Source of the DNA: Cryptosporangium arvum DSM 44712
GTDB taxonomy: Bacteria > Actinomycetota > Actinomycetes > Mycobacteriales > Cryptosporangiaceae
Reading direction: 5' to 3'
NCBI RefSeq assembly: GCF_000585375.1
Contig: NZ_KK073874.1
Coordinates: 558,001-622,000, forward strand
DNA length: 64,000 bases
The notes under the pieces are model-generated. The model made no database searches and was not told the DNA's origin. It saw only the letters and a program-made list of their open reading frames with translations. A program made the position numbers and the translations under genes. This document shows positions 41,440 to 50,241 of the stretch, in pieces. Each line of letters opens with the position of its first letter. The first letter of the stretch is position 1.

Positions 41440-44411
41440 TGCCGGACCCGTTCGGCCTTTCCGAGCGCCGGGCGGCTGTTCTCGCCTCGTGGGCCGGTGT
41501 CGCGACCCGGTTCCGCGAGGACGCGAACGCCGAGGAGGAACTCGTCCGCGGCGGGCTCGGTGGGTACGCCGACCGGCTCGTGGTGGAGCTCGCCCAGAAC
41601 GCGTCGGACGCCGCGGCGCGGGCCGGGGTGCCGGGTGCGGTGCGCTTCACGTACGCCGACGGCGTCCTGTCGGTCGCCAACACCGGAGCGCCGCTGGACT
41701 CGTCCGGCGTGGACGGGCTCACGTCGCTGCGCGCCTCCGCCAAGACCGCCTCGGGCGGAGCCCGACGAACCAGCACGGTGGCCGACGCCGAGCGCCCGGC
41801 CGCCGGTCCGCGCACGGTGGGCCGGTTCGGGGTGGGGTTCGCGGCCGTACTGGCGGTGAGCGACGAGCCGTCGGTGCATTCGCGCGACGGGGGCGTCCGG
41901 TTCTCGGCCGAGCAGACCCGGGCCGAGGTGGCCGCGCTCGGCGGGGCCGCCGCCGAGGAGCTGGCGCGGCGGGGCGGCGCGGTGCCGGTGCTGCGGCTCG
42001 CGTGGCCGGTCGATTCGCCGCCGCCGGCCGGGTTCGAGACCGAGGTCCGGCTGCCGGTGCGGCCGGACGCGGTCGAGCACGTCCGCGCGCTGCTCGCCGA
42101 CGTCGAGCCGACGCTGCTGTTCGCGTTCCCGGGGCTGACCCGGGTGGAGATCGTGCTCGACGGCGTCGAGCGGGTGATCGAGCGGGTCGGGGCGGCCGAG
42201 CACACGGTGTCGCTGGCGTCGGACGGTGCGGTCACGACGTGGCTGGTCGCCACGGCCGACGGCGAGGTTCCGCCGGAGTTGCTGGCCGAGCGTCCGCTCG
42301 AGGAGCGGGCCGCGCTGGCCCACTACTCCACGCTCGCGGCCGTTCCGCTCGACCGGGGCGCGTGGGTCGGGGAGACCGTGCTGCACGCGCCGTCGCCTAC
42401 CGACGAGCCGCTCTCGTTGCCGGTGCACCTGGCCGCGACGTTCCCGCTCGAGGTGTCCCGGCGCCGGGTGGCCCCGGGTGCGCTCACCGACTGGCTGGCC
42501 GCTCGGGCCGCCGATACCGTGGTCGCGCTGCTCGTCGCGGCGCCGCCGAGCGTGGAGGCCCTGGCGTTGGTGCCGCGGCCGGGTCTCGGCCGGGCCCCGG
42601 TGGACGCCGCGATCTGTTCGCTGGTGTTGTCCGGCCTCCGCGAGACCCCGTTCCTCCCGCTCGAGAACGTCCCGGACGAATCCTCGGTCTCCGGCCTGCC
42701 GTGGACCGACGACGACCTCGGTTTACTGGCCGACACCTTCGCCGCGGCCTTCGGCACGGCGCAGCCGCCCGCGGCCGCCGCGAGTACCTCCGACGCGAGT
42801 ACCTCCGACGCGGGGAGCGCAGGCGGTGCGTCCTGGGAGCGGGTGACGCCCGCGCGTGCCGTCACGCTCGTCCCCGAGCTGGCCGGGTCCGCGAGCGAGT
42901 TGGTGGCGGCGCTGGCCGGCGTCGTGCCGGGGTTGCTGCCCGCCGACTGGGCCGGCCGCGCGGCCGCACCGGCGCTCGACGCGCTCGGCGTGCGCCGGCT
43001 CGGCGTGGCCGACGTCGTCGAGGCCGTGGCCGGTCTCGACCGCCCGGCGGCCTGGTGGGGCGACCTGTACCACGCCTTGGAGCCGTCGAGCCGCGACCTG
43101 GACGCGCTCTCCGCGCTGCCGGTGCCGCTCACCGACGGACGAACCGTCACCGGTGTGCGCGGCACCCTGCTGCCCGGCCCCGACCTGGCCGCGCTGGCCC
43201 CCGCCACGCTCGAGCCCCTCGGCCTGCGCGTCGTCCACCCCGACGCGGTCGGCAGCGACCTGCTGATCCGTCTGGGCGCGCGCCCGGCCACCGTCGCCAC
43301 GATCCTCGCCGACGAGCGCGTCCGGGCCGCCGTCGCCGACTCGATCGAGGCCGACGATCCGGAGCCCCTCGCGAACGCGATCCTCACGCTCGTCACCGCG
43401 GCCGGCGTCCGCCCCGGCGAGGAGCCGTGGCTGGCCGAGCTCGCGCTCCCGGCCGACGACGACTGGTACCCGGCCGGCGAACTCGTGGTGCCCGGCTCCG
43501 CGCTGGTTCGCGTTCTGGCCGGCATGGACACCGACGACGCCCCGTTCGGCGTCGTCGACGAGGACTTCGCGAACGACGTGCTCGCCGCCCACGGCCCCGA
43601 CGCCCTGCCCGCGATCGGCTGTCTGACCACGTTCACCGTCCTCGAGGCCGACGACCTCGACCTCGTCGACCTCATGGACCTGGACGCCGACGACGCCGAC
43701 CTCGACCTCGACGGCCTGGCCGAGTGGGTCGACGCCGCGGTGGACACGATCGACCCGACCGGCACGGTCGGCGCACCGCCCGGCACCCGCGTCGAGCGGT
43801 TCCGGGCGATCCGCGACCTCGACCTGGTCGACGCCGACCAGTGGCCGGCCGCGCTCGAACTGCTGGCCTCCGGGCCGCCGCGCGAGGTGCTCGACGCCCC
43901 GGCGTACGCGGTCACCCCCGACGGCACCCGGATCGAGATCCAGAGTTACAGCCGCTGGTGGCTCGCGCGCGAACCCGTGCTGGACGGGCGTGCACCGGGT
44001 GAGCTCCGCACGCCGGACGCGGTCGATCTGGACGGGCTCTACGACGTCGCCCCGGACGACGTCGACACCGCGTTGCTCCCGCTGCTGGGGTGCCGCACCG
44101 GCCTGCTCGACGCGATCGCGGCCGACCCGGGTGACCTGCTGCACCGGTTGGCCGACGCCGATCGCACGGCGGCGCCGTGGATCGTGCCGCTGGTCTACGC
44201 GCGGATCGCCGAGGCGCTGGCCGGGGCGCGTGTTCCGGCTCCGGCCCGCGTGCGGGTGGCCCCGGACGCCGTGGCCGACACCGACCAGGTCGCGATCCTC
44301 GACCAGCCCTGGCGCGTCGACGCGCTCGACGGCCGGGCACCGATCCTCGGTGGCGACGACCCGGTCTCGGTCGCCGAGCTGCTCGACGTTCCACTGGTGT
44401 CGGAGTTGTGA
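41439..44411 (+). CDS. Sacsin/Hsp90-like GHKL-ATPase domain protein
   Basis: 990 residues. The N-terminal ~280 residues form a GHKL (Hsp90/sacsin type) ATP site: N-box ELAQNASDAAARAG (~51-64), VANTGAPLD (~82-90) and glycine loop GRFGVGFAAVLAV (~128-140). The remaining ~700 residues are Ala/Val/Asp-rich and contain alternating helical segments with no clear family; an Asp-rich stretch lies near 730-760. Large actinobacterial 'Hsp90-like' proteins of this type have unknown partners. Coupled on both sides: TGATG with DUF3027 and GTGA with the following gene. It probably acts as an ATP-dependent chaperone-like factor with its operon mates. Confidence 0.82.
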   Translation: MPDPFGLSERRAAVLASWAGVATRFREDANAEEELVRGGLGGYADRLVVELAQNASDAAARAGVPGAVRFTYADGVLSVANTGAPLDSSGVDGLTSLRASAKTASGGARRTSTVADAERPAAGPRTVGRFGVGFAAVLAVSDEPSVHSRDGGVRFSAEQTRAEVAALGGAAAEELARRGGAVPVLRLAWPVDSPPPAGFETEVRLPVRPDAVEHVRALLADVEPTLLFAFPGLTRVEIVLDGVERVIERVGAAEHTVSLASDGAVTTWLVATADGEVPPELLAERPLEERAALAHYSTLAAVPLDRGAWVGETVLHAPSPTDEPLSLPVHLAATFPLEVSRRRVAPGALTDWLAARAADTVVALLVAAPPSVEALALVPRPGLGRAPVDAAICSLVLSGLRETPFLPLENVPDESSVSGLPWTDDDLGLLADTFAAAFGTAQPPAAAASTSDASTSDAGSAGGASWERVTPARAVTLVPELAGSASELVAALAGVVPGLLPADWAGRAAAPALDALGVRRLGVADVVEAVAGLDRPAAWWGDLYHALEPSSRDLDALSALPVPLTDGRTVTGVRGTLLPGPDLAALAPATLEPLGLRVVHPDAVGSDLLIRLGARPATVATILADERVRAAVADSIEADDPEPLANAILTLVTAAGVRPGEEPWLAELALPADDDWYPAGELVVPGSALVRVLAGMDTDDAPFGVVDEDFANDVLAAHGPDALPAIGCLTTFTVLEADDLDLVDLMDLDADDADLDLDGLAEWVDAAVDTIDPTGTVGAPPGTRVERFRAIRDLDLVDADQWPAALELLASGPPREVLDAPAYAVTPDGTRIEIQSYSRWWLAREPVLDGRAPGELRTPDAVDLDGLYDVAPDDVDTALLPLLGCRTGLLDAIAADPGDLLHRLADADRTAAPWIVPLVYARIAEALAGARVPAPARVRVAPDAVADTDQVAILDQPWRVDALDGRAPILGGDDPVSVAELLDVPLVSEL

Positions 44412-45727
44412 GGTTCTTACGCACGCTGGTGGCGTTGGCCGTCACCGTGTGCGTGGCGCTGCTGGCGGTCGCGATCGCCGGCTACGGCAGCAGCCAGAAC
44501 ATGGACGGCGACGCGAAGGCCCCGGCCGAGGTGTTCGAGCCCTTCGGCTGGCAGGCGAGCGTCCCCAAGTCCGCCCCGGGACCGGCGACGGTTCTGGTCA
44601 GCGGCGACGGGTGGGGCCTGCAGGGGCCGGTGTACGACAAGGTCGCGGTCGTCGCCGAGTCGGGCGTCTACCGGGTGCTGCGGTACAAGGTCGACGTCGA
44701 AGCGGGCGAGAACGTCCTGCTCTCCCCGGACGGCAGCATGGTCGCCGACGCCGAACCCCACCAGATCGTCGGTCCCTCCGGTTCCCCCACGACCCCGCCG
44801 AAGAGCAGCGAACCGGAGGTCTGGGTCACCGACCTCACGACCGGGAGGTCGACCCGGTCGACCGTGCCCGGCAACGGCACCGCGCGCCCGATCGCCTGGT
44901 CGCCGGACGGGCGGAAACTGCTCGTCCAGGTGGGGTCGGCGCCGGAGCACGGACCGTGGGTGGGCGGTGACCTGAACCTGCTCGACCTGGAGAGCGGCGA
45001 CGTCCGCCGCCTGGCCGGCCTCGGCTCCCGGCTCGTGCACCGGGCGCACCTGGCGGCGTTCTCGCCGGACGGGCGGAAGGTCGCGGCCCAGGTCGGGGAC
45101 GACTTGCAGGTGATCGACCTGGTCAACCGCACCACCCGGACGCTGACGCGGCTCGGTACGGACCGCCGGTTGGCCGGTATCGGCGCGTGGAACCCTGGCG
45201 GTGACCGGATCGCGGTGCTGACGCTCTCCGGCTGCACGAGGCTCTGCACACGAGCCGCGCTCGGCGACCGGACCTGGCAGATCGACGAGATCGACGCGAA
45301 CTCGGGCTCCTCGTCCGGCGGCGGGTTCGACCGGCTCACCGGGTCCGCGGTGCGTGTGCTCGGCCGGACCGACGACGGTGAACTCGCGGTCGTGCGCTAC
45401 CGCCCCTCCGACGACCTGAGCAGCGACACCAACGGCGTGCTCAGCGTCGACGGCGACGAGGTGGACGAGACCGACTACGCGGCCGTCGAGGACGTCGAAC
45501 TGCTCGGCCTCGACGCGTCCGGCGACCGTCGGACGCTCATCGACCTCCCGCCCGGTTCGCGCCACGTCGACGTCGCCGCGGACCTGGTGGCCGCGGACCG
45601 CTTCGACGGCCGGTCCTCGCGCCCGATGCCGTTCCCGGCGCCGTTCTGGGTCACCGCGCTCGTGATCCTGCTGCTGGTACTGGTGCTCTGGTTCGCGCTG
45701 AAGGTCCGGCGCCGGGCCCGGGCCTAA
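44408..45727 (+). CDS. Membrane-anchored TolB/WD40-like beta-propeller protein
   Basis: 439 residues from GTG 44408, overlapping the upstream stop (GTGA). An N-terminal helix (~4-24) and a C-terminal helix (~410-430, FWVTALVILLLVLVLWFAL) enclose an extracytoplasmic propeller with repeated AWSPDGRKL / AFSPDGRKV / AWNPGGDRI motifs (~163, 219, 260). It resembles TolB-like propellers without a specific name. Its place at the end of the DUF3027/Hsp90-like operon suggests the three act at the membrane. Convergent with the next gene (4-nt overlap). Confidence 0.78.
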   Translation: MRFLRTLVALAVTVCVALLAVAIAGYGSSQNMDGDAKAPAEVFEPFGWQASVPKSAPGPATVLVSGDGWGLQGPVYDKVAVVAESGVYRVLRYKVDVEAGENVLLSPDGSMVADAEPHQIVGPSGSPTTPPKSSEPEVWVTDLTTGRSTRSTVPGNGTARPIAWSPDGRKLLVQVGSAPEHGPWVGGDLNLLDLESGDVRRLAGLGSRLVHRAHLAAFSPDGRKVAAQVGDDLQVIDLVNRTTRTLTRLGTDRRLAGIGAWNPGGDRIAVLTLSGCTRLCTRAALGDRTWQIDEIDANSGSSSGGGFDRLTGSAVRVLGRTDDGELAVVRYRPSDDLSSDTNGVLSVDGDEVDETDYAAVEDVELLGLDASGDRRTLIDLPPGSRHVDVAADLVAADRFDGRSSRPMPFPAPFWVTALVILLLVLVLWFALKVRRRARA

Positions 45728-46044
45728 GCCGAGACCGGTGTGTCGGAAGCGGGTTCGTACAGCAGCACGCGGACGTGCATCGTCGTGCGCTGCTGCAGTG
45801 CGGCGCGCAGTGCCCGGTGCAGGCCGTCCTCCAGGTAGAGGGCGCCGTCGAACTCGACCACGTGCGGGAACAGATCGCCGTAGAACGTCGAGTCCTCGGC
45901 GAGCAACTTGTCCAGCGCCAGTTCGCGCTTGGTCGTCACCAGTTGGTCGAGGCGTACCTGCCGGGGCGGGATCCGCGCCCACTCGCGTAGTGACAGACCG
46001 TGCTCGGGGTACGGTTTCCCGTCCCGGACCGCCTTGAAGATCAC
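45724..46044 (-). CDS. Conserved actinobacterial ParB-box-like protein
   Basis: 106 residues from GTG 46044, GAAAGGAG about 10 nt ahead. MIFKAVRDGKPYPEHGLSLREWARIPPRQVRLDQLVTTKRELALDKLLAEDSTFYGDLFPHVVEFDG leads to YLEDGLHRALRAALQQRTTMHVRVL. The DGLHRALRA segment recalls the ParB/sulfiredoxin GxxHR-type nucleotide motif. The protein is common in actinobacteria; its role is unknown. Confidence 0.7.
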   Translation of the reverse strand: MIFKAVRDGKPYPEHGLSLREWARIPPRQVRLDQLVTTKRELALDKLLAEDSTFYGDLFPHVVEFDGALYLEDGLHRALRAALQQRTTMHVRVLLYEPASDTPVSA

Positions 46045-46166
46045 GGTCCTTACGCTCCTTTCGTCCCCGGCCACTGTCGGTTCAGCCTAGCGAGCAGCGC
46101 ACGCCCCGGGGTGCCTACCGGGCGCAGGCGACCTCAACCGTCCGGACAGTTCTCGTCGAATATGGC

Positions 46167-46181
46167 TTCTCGTGACGAGAA
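46167..46181. promoter_or_regulatory. Palindrome upstream of the photolyase gene
   Basis: TTCTCGT-G-ACGAGAA, perfect 7-bp arms, about 60 nt before the phr ATG. A half-site GTTCTCGTCG lies just upstream (46159-46168). A light- or damage-responsive operator is an inference. Confidence 0.5.
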
Positions 46182-46242
46182 TGTAACCTTCAGTAGTCGT
46201 CTCGGGTCGCGCAATCAGGTCACTCGGGTGAGGATCGGGCGC

Positions 46243-47604
46243 ATGCCGAACACCGTCTTCTGGTTCCGCCGTGACCTGCGCCTCATCGACAATCCGGCGC
46301 TGCTCGAAGCCGTCAGCGCGGCCGGCGACGACGGGGTGCGCGCCCTGTTCGTGCTGGATCCGGTGCCGTTCCGGGCGTCGGGTGGCCCTCGGACGAGCCA
46401 CTTGGCACGCTCGCTGCGCGCGTTGGACGATGCGCTCGGCGGAGCGCTGCTGATCCGGCACGGCGACCCGGTGACCGAGGTTCCCCGAGCGGCGGCCGAG
46501 ATCGACGCCGACGAGGTCTACATCGCTGCCGACTACGGTCCGTACGGTTCCCGGCGGGACCAGCGGGTGGAGAAAGCGTTGCTCGACGCCGGTGCGACGC
46601 TGCACCGCACGGGCTCGCCGTACGCGGTCGCGCCGGGGCGGGTCCGCAAGCCCGACGGCACCCCGTACCGGGTCTTCACGCCGTTCTCCAAGGCGTGGCG
46701 GACGCACGGCTGGCGTGGCCCGGTGGACGCGCCGAAGAAGGTCTCCTGGCTCCCGGCGAAGGACGGCGACGGGTTCCCCGACGTACCCGACCTGCCGGAC
46801 GTCGAGTTGCCCGAGGCCGGTGAGGACGCCGCCCGCGAGCGTCTCGCCGCGTTTCTCGACGAGAAGGTGCGCCACTACAAGTCCGATCGCAACCGCCCGG
46901 ACCACGACGGCACATCCCGGCTGTCGGTGCACCTGAAGTACGGGGAGCTGCATCCGCGGACGATCCTCGCCGAGCTGGCGAAGCACCGGGGAGAGGGCGC
47001 GGACACGTTCCGCAACGAGATCTGCTGGCGCGACTTCTACGCCGACGTGATGTTCCACCGCCCGGAGAGCGTCTGGGAATCGCTCGACCAGCGGGTCGGC
47101 AGCATCGAGACCGACTCCGGCAAACAGGCCGACGAGCGCTTCGAGGCGTGGGCGGCCGGACGCACCGGCTTCCCGATCGTCGACGCCGGGATGCGTCAGC
47201 TGCTCAGCGTCGGCTGGATGCACAACCGGGTGCGGATGATCACCGCGTCGTTCCTGGTGAAGGACCTGCACCTGCCCTGGCAACGGGGCGCGGCGCACTT
47301 CCTCGACCTGCTCGTCGACGGCGACTACGCCAGCAACAACCACGGCTGGCAGTGGGTCGCGGGCACCGGCACCGACGCCGCTCCCTACATCCGGGTGTTC
47401 AACCCGGTGACGCAGGGCAAGAAGTTCGATCCCGACGGCGGGTACGTCCGCCGGTGGGTACCGGAGCTGGCCGAGGTGTCCGGTGCGGCCGTCCACGAAC
47501 CGTGGACGCTGGAGACGCAGCCCGAGGGCTACCCCGAGCCGATCGTCGACCACGCGGCCGAGCGCAAGGAGACGCTCGACCGCTTCGAGCGCGTCCGGCG
47601 TTGA
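46243..47604 (+). CDS. phr: Deoxyribodipyrimidine photolyase
   Basis: 453 residues. It repairs UV-induced cyclobutane pyrimidine dimers using blue light. The antenna domain (~1-130) starts MPNTVFWFRRDLRLIDNPALLEA and the FAD-binding catalytic domain (~200-450) has WRDFYADVMFH, GRTGFPIVDAGMRQLLSVGWMHNRVRMITASFLVKDL and NNHGWQWVAGTGTDAAPYIRVFNP, the hallmarks of class I CPD photolyases. All conserved stretches are present. ATG 46243 with GTGAGGA 8 nt upstream; an upstream in-frame extension has no ribosome site. Single-gene unit bounded by a palindrome and a terminator. Confidence 0.94.
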   Translation: MPNTVFWFRRDLRLIDNPALLEAVSAAGDDGVRALFVLDPVPFRASGGPRTSHLARSLRALDDALGGALLIRHGDPVTEVPRAAAEIDADEVYIAADYGPYGSRRDQRVEKALLDAGATLHRTGSPYAVAPGRVRKPDGTPYRVFTPFSKAWRTHGWRGPVDAPKKVSWLPAKDGDGFPDVPDLPDVELPEAGEDAARERLAAFLDEKVRHYKSDRNRPDHDGTSRLSVHLKYGELHPRTILAELAKHRGEGADTFRNEICWRDFYADVMFHRPESVWESLDQRVGSIETDSGKQADERFEAWAAGRTGFPIVDAGMRQLLSVGWMHNRVRMITASFLVKDLHLPWQRGAAHFLDLLVDGDYASNNHGWQWVAGTGTDAAPYIRVFNPVTQGKKFDPDGGYVRRWVPELAEVSGAAVHEPWTLETQPEGYPEPIVDHAAERKETLDRFERVRR

Positions 47605-47635
47605 ACGGTGCGCGCCCGGAAGGGCGCACACCGTT
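47604..47635. terminator. Bidirectional hairpin between phr and the aldose epimerase gene
   Basis: AACGGTGCGCGCCC (47604-47617) with GGGCGCACACCGTT (47622-47635), 13 of 14 bp paired, loop GGAA, between convergent genes. Confidence 0.75.
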
Positions 47636-47646
47636 CGACGCGTCGA

Positions 47647-48567
47647 TCAGACCGGCCGGACGCCCCAGGCGCCGGTCCAGCGCTCACCCGGCTGGAGGGT
47701 GATCAGGCCCTCGCCGGAGTTGAACGCGTCCGGGGGACAGGTCATCGGTTCGACGGCGACGGCGCGGTTGGCCTCGCCGCCGGGCCCGATGCCGTTGTAG
47801 GCCTGCACCCAGCCGAACGACGAGTCCTGCCAGAGCTGCCCGCCGCGCCCGTCGGCGTCGACGAGTTCGCTGACCGCGATGCCGTCCGAGCCCCGCTCGG
47901 TGACGACGAACGGCGTGTCCAGCGACGCCGAGCCGATCTTGCGGCCCTCCCGGTAGTCCCATTCGGTGCCGTCCACGTCGGCCAGCTCCCCGGTGGGCAG
48001 CAGCCGGTCGTCGACCAGGATCCGCTTCCCGGCCGGCAACGTCAGCGTCGCCGTGTCGAGCGCGTCGCCGCCGAGCGTCAGGAACGGGTGGACGCCGAGG
48101 CCGAACGGCGCCGCCGTCGGTCCGACGTTTATCGCCTGGTGCTCGACCTTCAGCCCGTCCTTGCCCAGCGAGTACGTCACACGCAGCACGAGCGCGAACG
48201 GGTAGCCCGGTCGCGGCTGGACGGTCCGAGCCAGCGTCACCGCGGTCGGCGTGTGGTCCAGCCGGTCCCACAGCTCCCAGCGGACCAGGCCGTGGATCGC
48301 GGTCCGCTTGTCGGTCTCGTCCCAGCCGAGCTTGTGCTCCTGGCCGTCGAACGTGTACTTGCCGTCTCTGATCCGGTTCGGCCACGGCGCCAGGATCTGC
48401 CCGACGCCCTTCGACGCCATCGCGTCAGCCGGGTAACTCGCCAGGACGTCTCGTCCGTTCACCGTGTACTCGCGGAGCCCGCCACCGACTTCGACGAGCG
48501 TCACGCGCTGGGTGCCCGCTTCGATCGTCCACTGATGGCCGGACGGGGTGTTCCACCGCGCCGTCAT
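47647..48567 (-). CDS. Aldose 1-epimerase (galactose mutarotase-like)
   Basis: 306 residues from ATG 48567 with GGAGG 6 nt upstream. Beta-sandwich mutarotase fold: APWPNRIRDGKYTFDG (~79-94, with the Asn-Arg of the sugar site), AIHGLVRWELWD (~104-115, catalytic His), GLGVHPFLT (~174, second His) and EPMTCPPDAFNSGEG (~282-296, catalytic Glu). It interconverts anomers of a hexose; the specific sugar is unknown. It diverges from udgX with a 19-bp palindrome between the two starts. Confidence 0.9.
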   Translation of the reverse strand: MTARWNTPSGHQWTIEAGTQRVTLVEVGGGLREYTVNGRDVLASYPADAMASKGVGQILAPWPNRIRDGKYTFDGQEHKLGWDETDKRTAIHGLVRWELWDRLDHTPTAVTLARTVQPRPGYPFALVLRVTYSLGKDGLKVEHQAINVGPTAAPFGLGVHPFLTLGGDALDTATLTLPAGKRILVDDRLLPTGELADVDGTEWDYREGRKIGSASLDTPFVVTERGSDGIAVSELVDADGRGGQLWQDSSFGWVQAYNGIGPGGEANRAVAVEPMTCPPDAFNSGEGLITLQPGERWTGAWGVRPV

Positions 48568-48610
48568 CGCGCCTCCACATCGTCGGGGGATCCGGACCTT
48601 CATTCCTCCA

Positions 48611-48629
48611 GGAGTGCGTAACGCACTCC
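48611..48629. promoter_or_regulatory. Palindrome between aldose epimerase and udgX
   Basis: GGAGTGCGT-A-ACGCACTCC, perfect 9-bp arms. It lies 23 nt before the udgX start and 44 nt before the divergent epimerase start, so it could be a shared operator. Confidence 0.5.
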
Positions 48630-48651
48630 ATCCGGGGCACGATATCGGTCG

Positions 48652-49278
48652 ATGGACGCCAGCACTCTCATCCCCGCCCAAGCCGACCTTCCGGCGCTCA
48701 AGTCGGCCGCGGCCCGATGCACGGCCTGCGAGCTGTTCGAGCCGGCCACCCAGACCGTGTTCGGCAGCGGCAATCCGCAGGCGAAAGTGCTGCTCGTCGG
48801 GGAACAACCAGGTGATGTGGAGGACCAGCGCGGGGTGCCGTTCGTCGGCCCGGCGGGCAAGCTACTCCAGCGCGCGGTGGCGGAGGCCGGATTCGGTCCG
48901 GGTGCGGTGTACGTCACGAACGCGGTGAAGCATTTCCGGTTCGAGCTCCGCGGCAAGCGGCGGATCCACCAGACGCCCCAGCCCGAGCACATCCGCGCCT
49001 GCAACCCGTGGGTGGCGGCGGAGATCGCGGCCGTGCGCCCGCGGATCGTCGTCTGCCTCGGCGCGACCGCGGTGAAGGCGCTCCTCGGGTCGACGTACCG
49101 CGTCACGAAGGACCGGGGAGCGCTGATGCCCTACACCGGTCCGGGCGCGGAGCCGGAGACGAGAGCGCTGATCACGATTCACCCGTCGGCGATCCTGCGG
49201 ATGCCCGACGACGCCAGGGAGCAGGGGTACGCGGACCTCGTCGCCGACCTGGCCGTGGTGGCCGCGGCTGTGGCGTAA
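48652..49278 (+). CDS. udgX: UdgX-type uracil-DNA glycosylase
   Basis: 208 residues with Fe-S-type Cys residues (CTACELF, ~23-29; others further on). The uracil-binding motif is GEQPGDVEDQRGVPFVGPAGKLL (~50-72). The R-loop reads KRRIHQTP with Lys102-Arg-Arg-Ile-His106, the histidine-bearing insertion that defines UdgX, in which that His traps the abasic sugar covalently. The second motif is HPSAILR (~180). UdgX-family enzymes remain bound to the DNA they act on, unlike classical UNG. It is a single gene divergent from the epimerase; the damage signal is not evident. Confidence 0.88.
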   Translation: MDASTLIPAQADLPALKSAAARCTACELFEPATQTVFGSGNPQAKVLLVGEQPGDVEDQRGVPFVGPAGKLLQRAVAEAGFGPGAVYVTNAVKHFRFELRGKRRIHQTPQPEHIRACNPWVAAEIAAVRPRIVVCLGATAVKALLGSTYRVTKDRGALMPYTGPGAEPETRALITIHPSAILRMPDDAREQGYADLVADLAVVAAAVA

Positions 49279-49324
49279 ATCTAATTACCCTGCTGTTGAT
49301 AGGAAACGAATTTACGCTGGTCAG

Positions 49325-50227
49325 GTGTCCGATTACGCGATTCGATTAGGCGCCACCGGCGGCCCGGAGGTCTTGCGGGCCGAAGCGGTCGAGCTGCCGC
49401 CGCCCGGCCCCGACGAGGTCCGGATCCGGCAGACCGCGATCGACCTGAGCCACGACGACGTCCTGGTCCGCACCGGCTCGGTACCGGCCGAGCTGCCCAC
49501 CGGCCTCGGCAGCTCCGCGGTCGGCGTCGTCGAGGCCGCCGGGAGCCGGGCCGACGTCGCCGTCGGGGAGCGGGTCGCGTACGCGACCGTGCCGTTCGGG
49601 GCCTACGCGACGGTCCGCAACGTGCCGGCCGAAGCGCTGGTGCCGCTCCCGGACACGATCGGCGACGAGGACGCCGCTGCGGTGCTCGCACGAGGCCTGC
49701 TGGTCTGGGCGCTGATCCGCCGGGTGCACCGCGTCGAGGCCGGGGAGACCGTGGTGTTCCACGCCGCGGCCGACGGCGTGGGGCTGATCGCGGGGCAGTG
49801 GCTGAGCCATCTGGGCGCGCGGCCGATCGGCACCGTCGGCGCCGCCGACGAGGTGCGGCTCGCGATCGAGAACGGGTACGACGAGATCGTTCTCGACCGC
49901 TTCGACGACCTGGCCGCGCGGGCCCGTGAGCTCACGGATGGGGTCGGGGTGCCGGTCGTCTACGACCCGCTCGGCGTCTCGACGGTCGCGAGCTCGACCG
50001 CGGCGCTGGGTCCGCACGGCCTGCTGGTGTCGTCCGGTCCGCGGCTCACCACCCATCTTCCGGACGCCACGGCGCTGCGCGCGGCGTCGGCGGAGGTGCT
50101 CGACCTGGTCGTCCGCGGGGTGGTCCGGCCGAATCTGCGGCAGCGGTTCGACCTCGCCGACGCCGGGAAGGCCCAGGAAGCACTGGAGTCGCGCGCCCTG
50201 GTCGGCGCTACGGTTCTTCTACCCTGA
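49325..50227 (+). CDS. Quinone oxidoreductase-like protein, copy 1 (diverged)
   Basis: 300 residues of the zinc-free MDR/QOR family (GroES-like N-terminus, Rossmann domain). Compared with copy 2, about 22 residues in the C-terminal half are missing, and the active-site stretch reads DLSHDDVLVRTGSVP instead of NFRDTYERTGLYP, so substrate handling has changed. Cofactor motif HAAADGVGLIAGQWL (~148-162) is intact (NADPH-type). The GTG at 49325 lacks a strong ribosome site. It is followed by copy 2 with a 14-nt gap, probably one operon created by tandem duplication. Confidence 0.82.
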   Translation: MSDYAIRLGATGGPEVLRAEAVELPPPGPDEVRIRQTAIDLSHDDVLVRTGSVPAELPTGLGSSAVGVVEAAGSRADVAVGERVAYATVPFGAYATVRNVPAEALVPLPDTIGDEDAAAVLARGLLVWALIRRVHRVEAGETVVFHAAADGVGLIAGQWLSHLGARPIGTVGAADEVRLAIENGYDEIVLDRFDDLAARARELTDGVGVPVVYDPLGVSTVASSTAALGPHGLLVSSGPRLTTHLPDATALRAASAEVLDLVVRGVVRPNLRQRFDLADAGKAQEALESRALVGATVLLP

Positions 50228-50241
50228 CGAGGAGGCGCCGC

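Noticed and set aside
46167-46181. LexA/SOS box before photolyase
   Set aside because: The dyad differs from the actinobacterial TCGAAC-N4-GTTCGA box.
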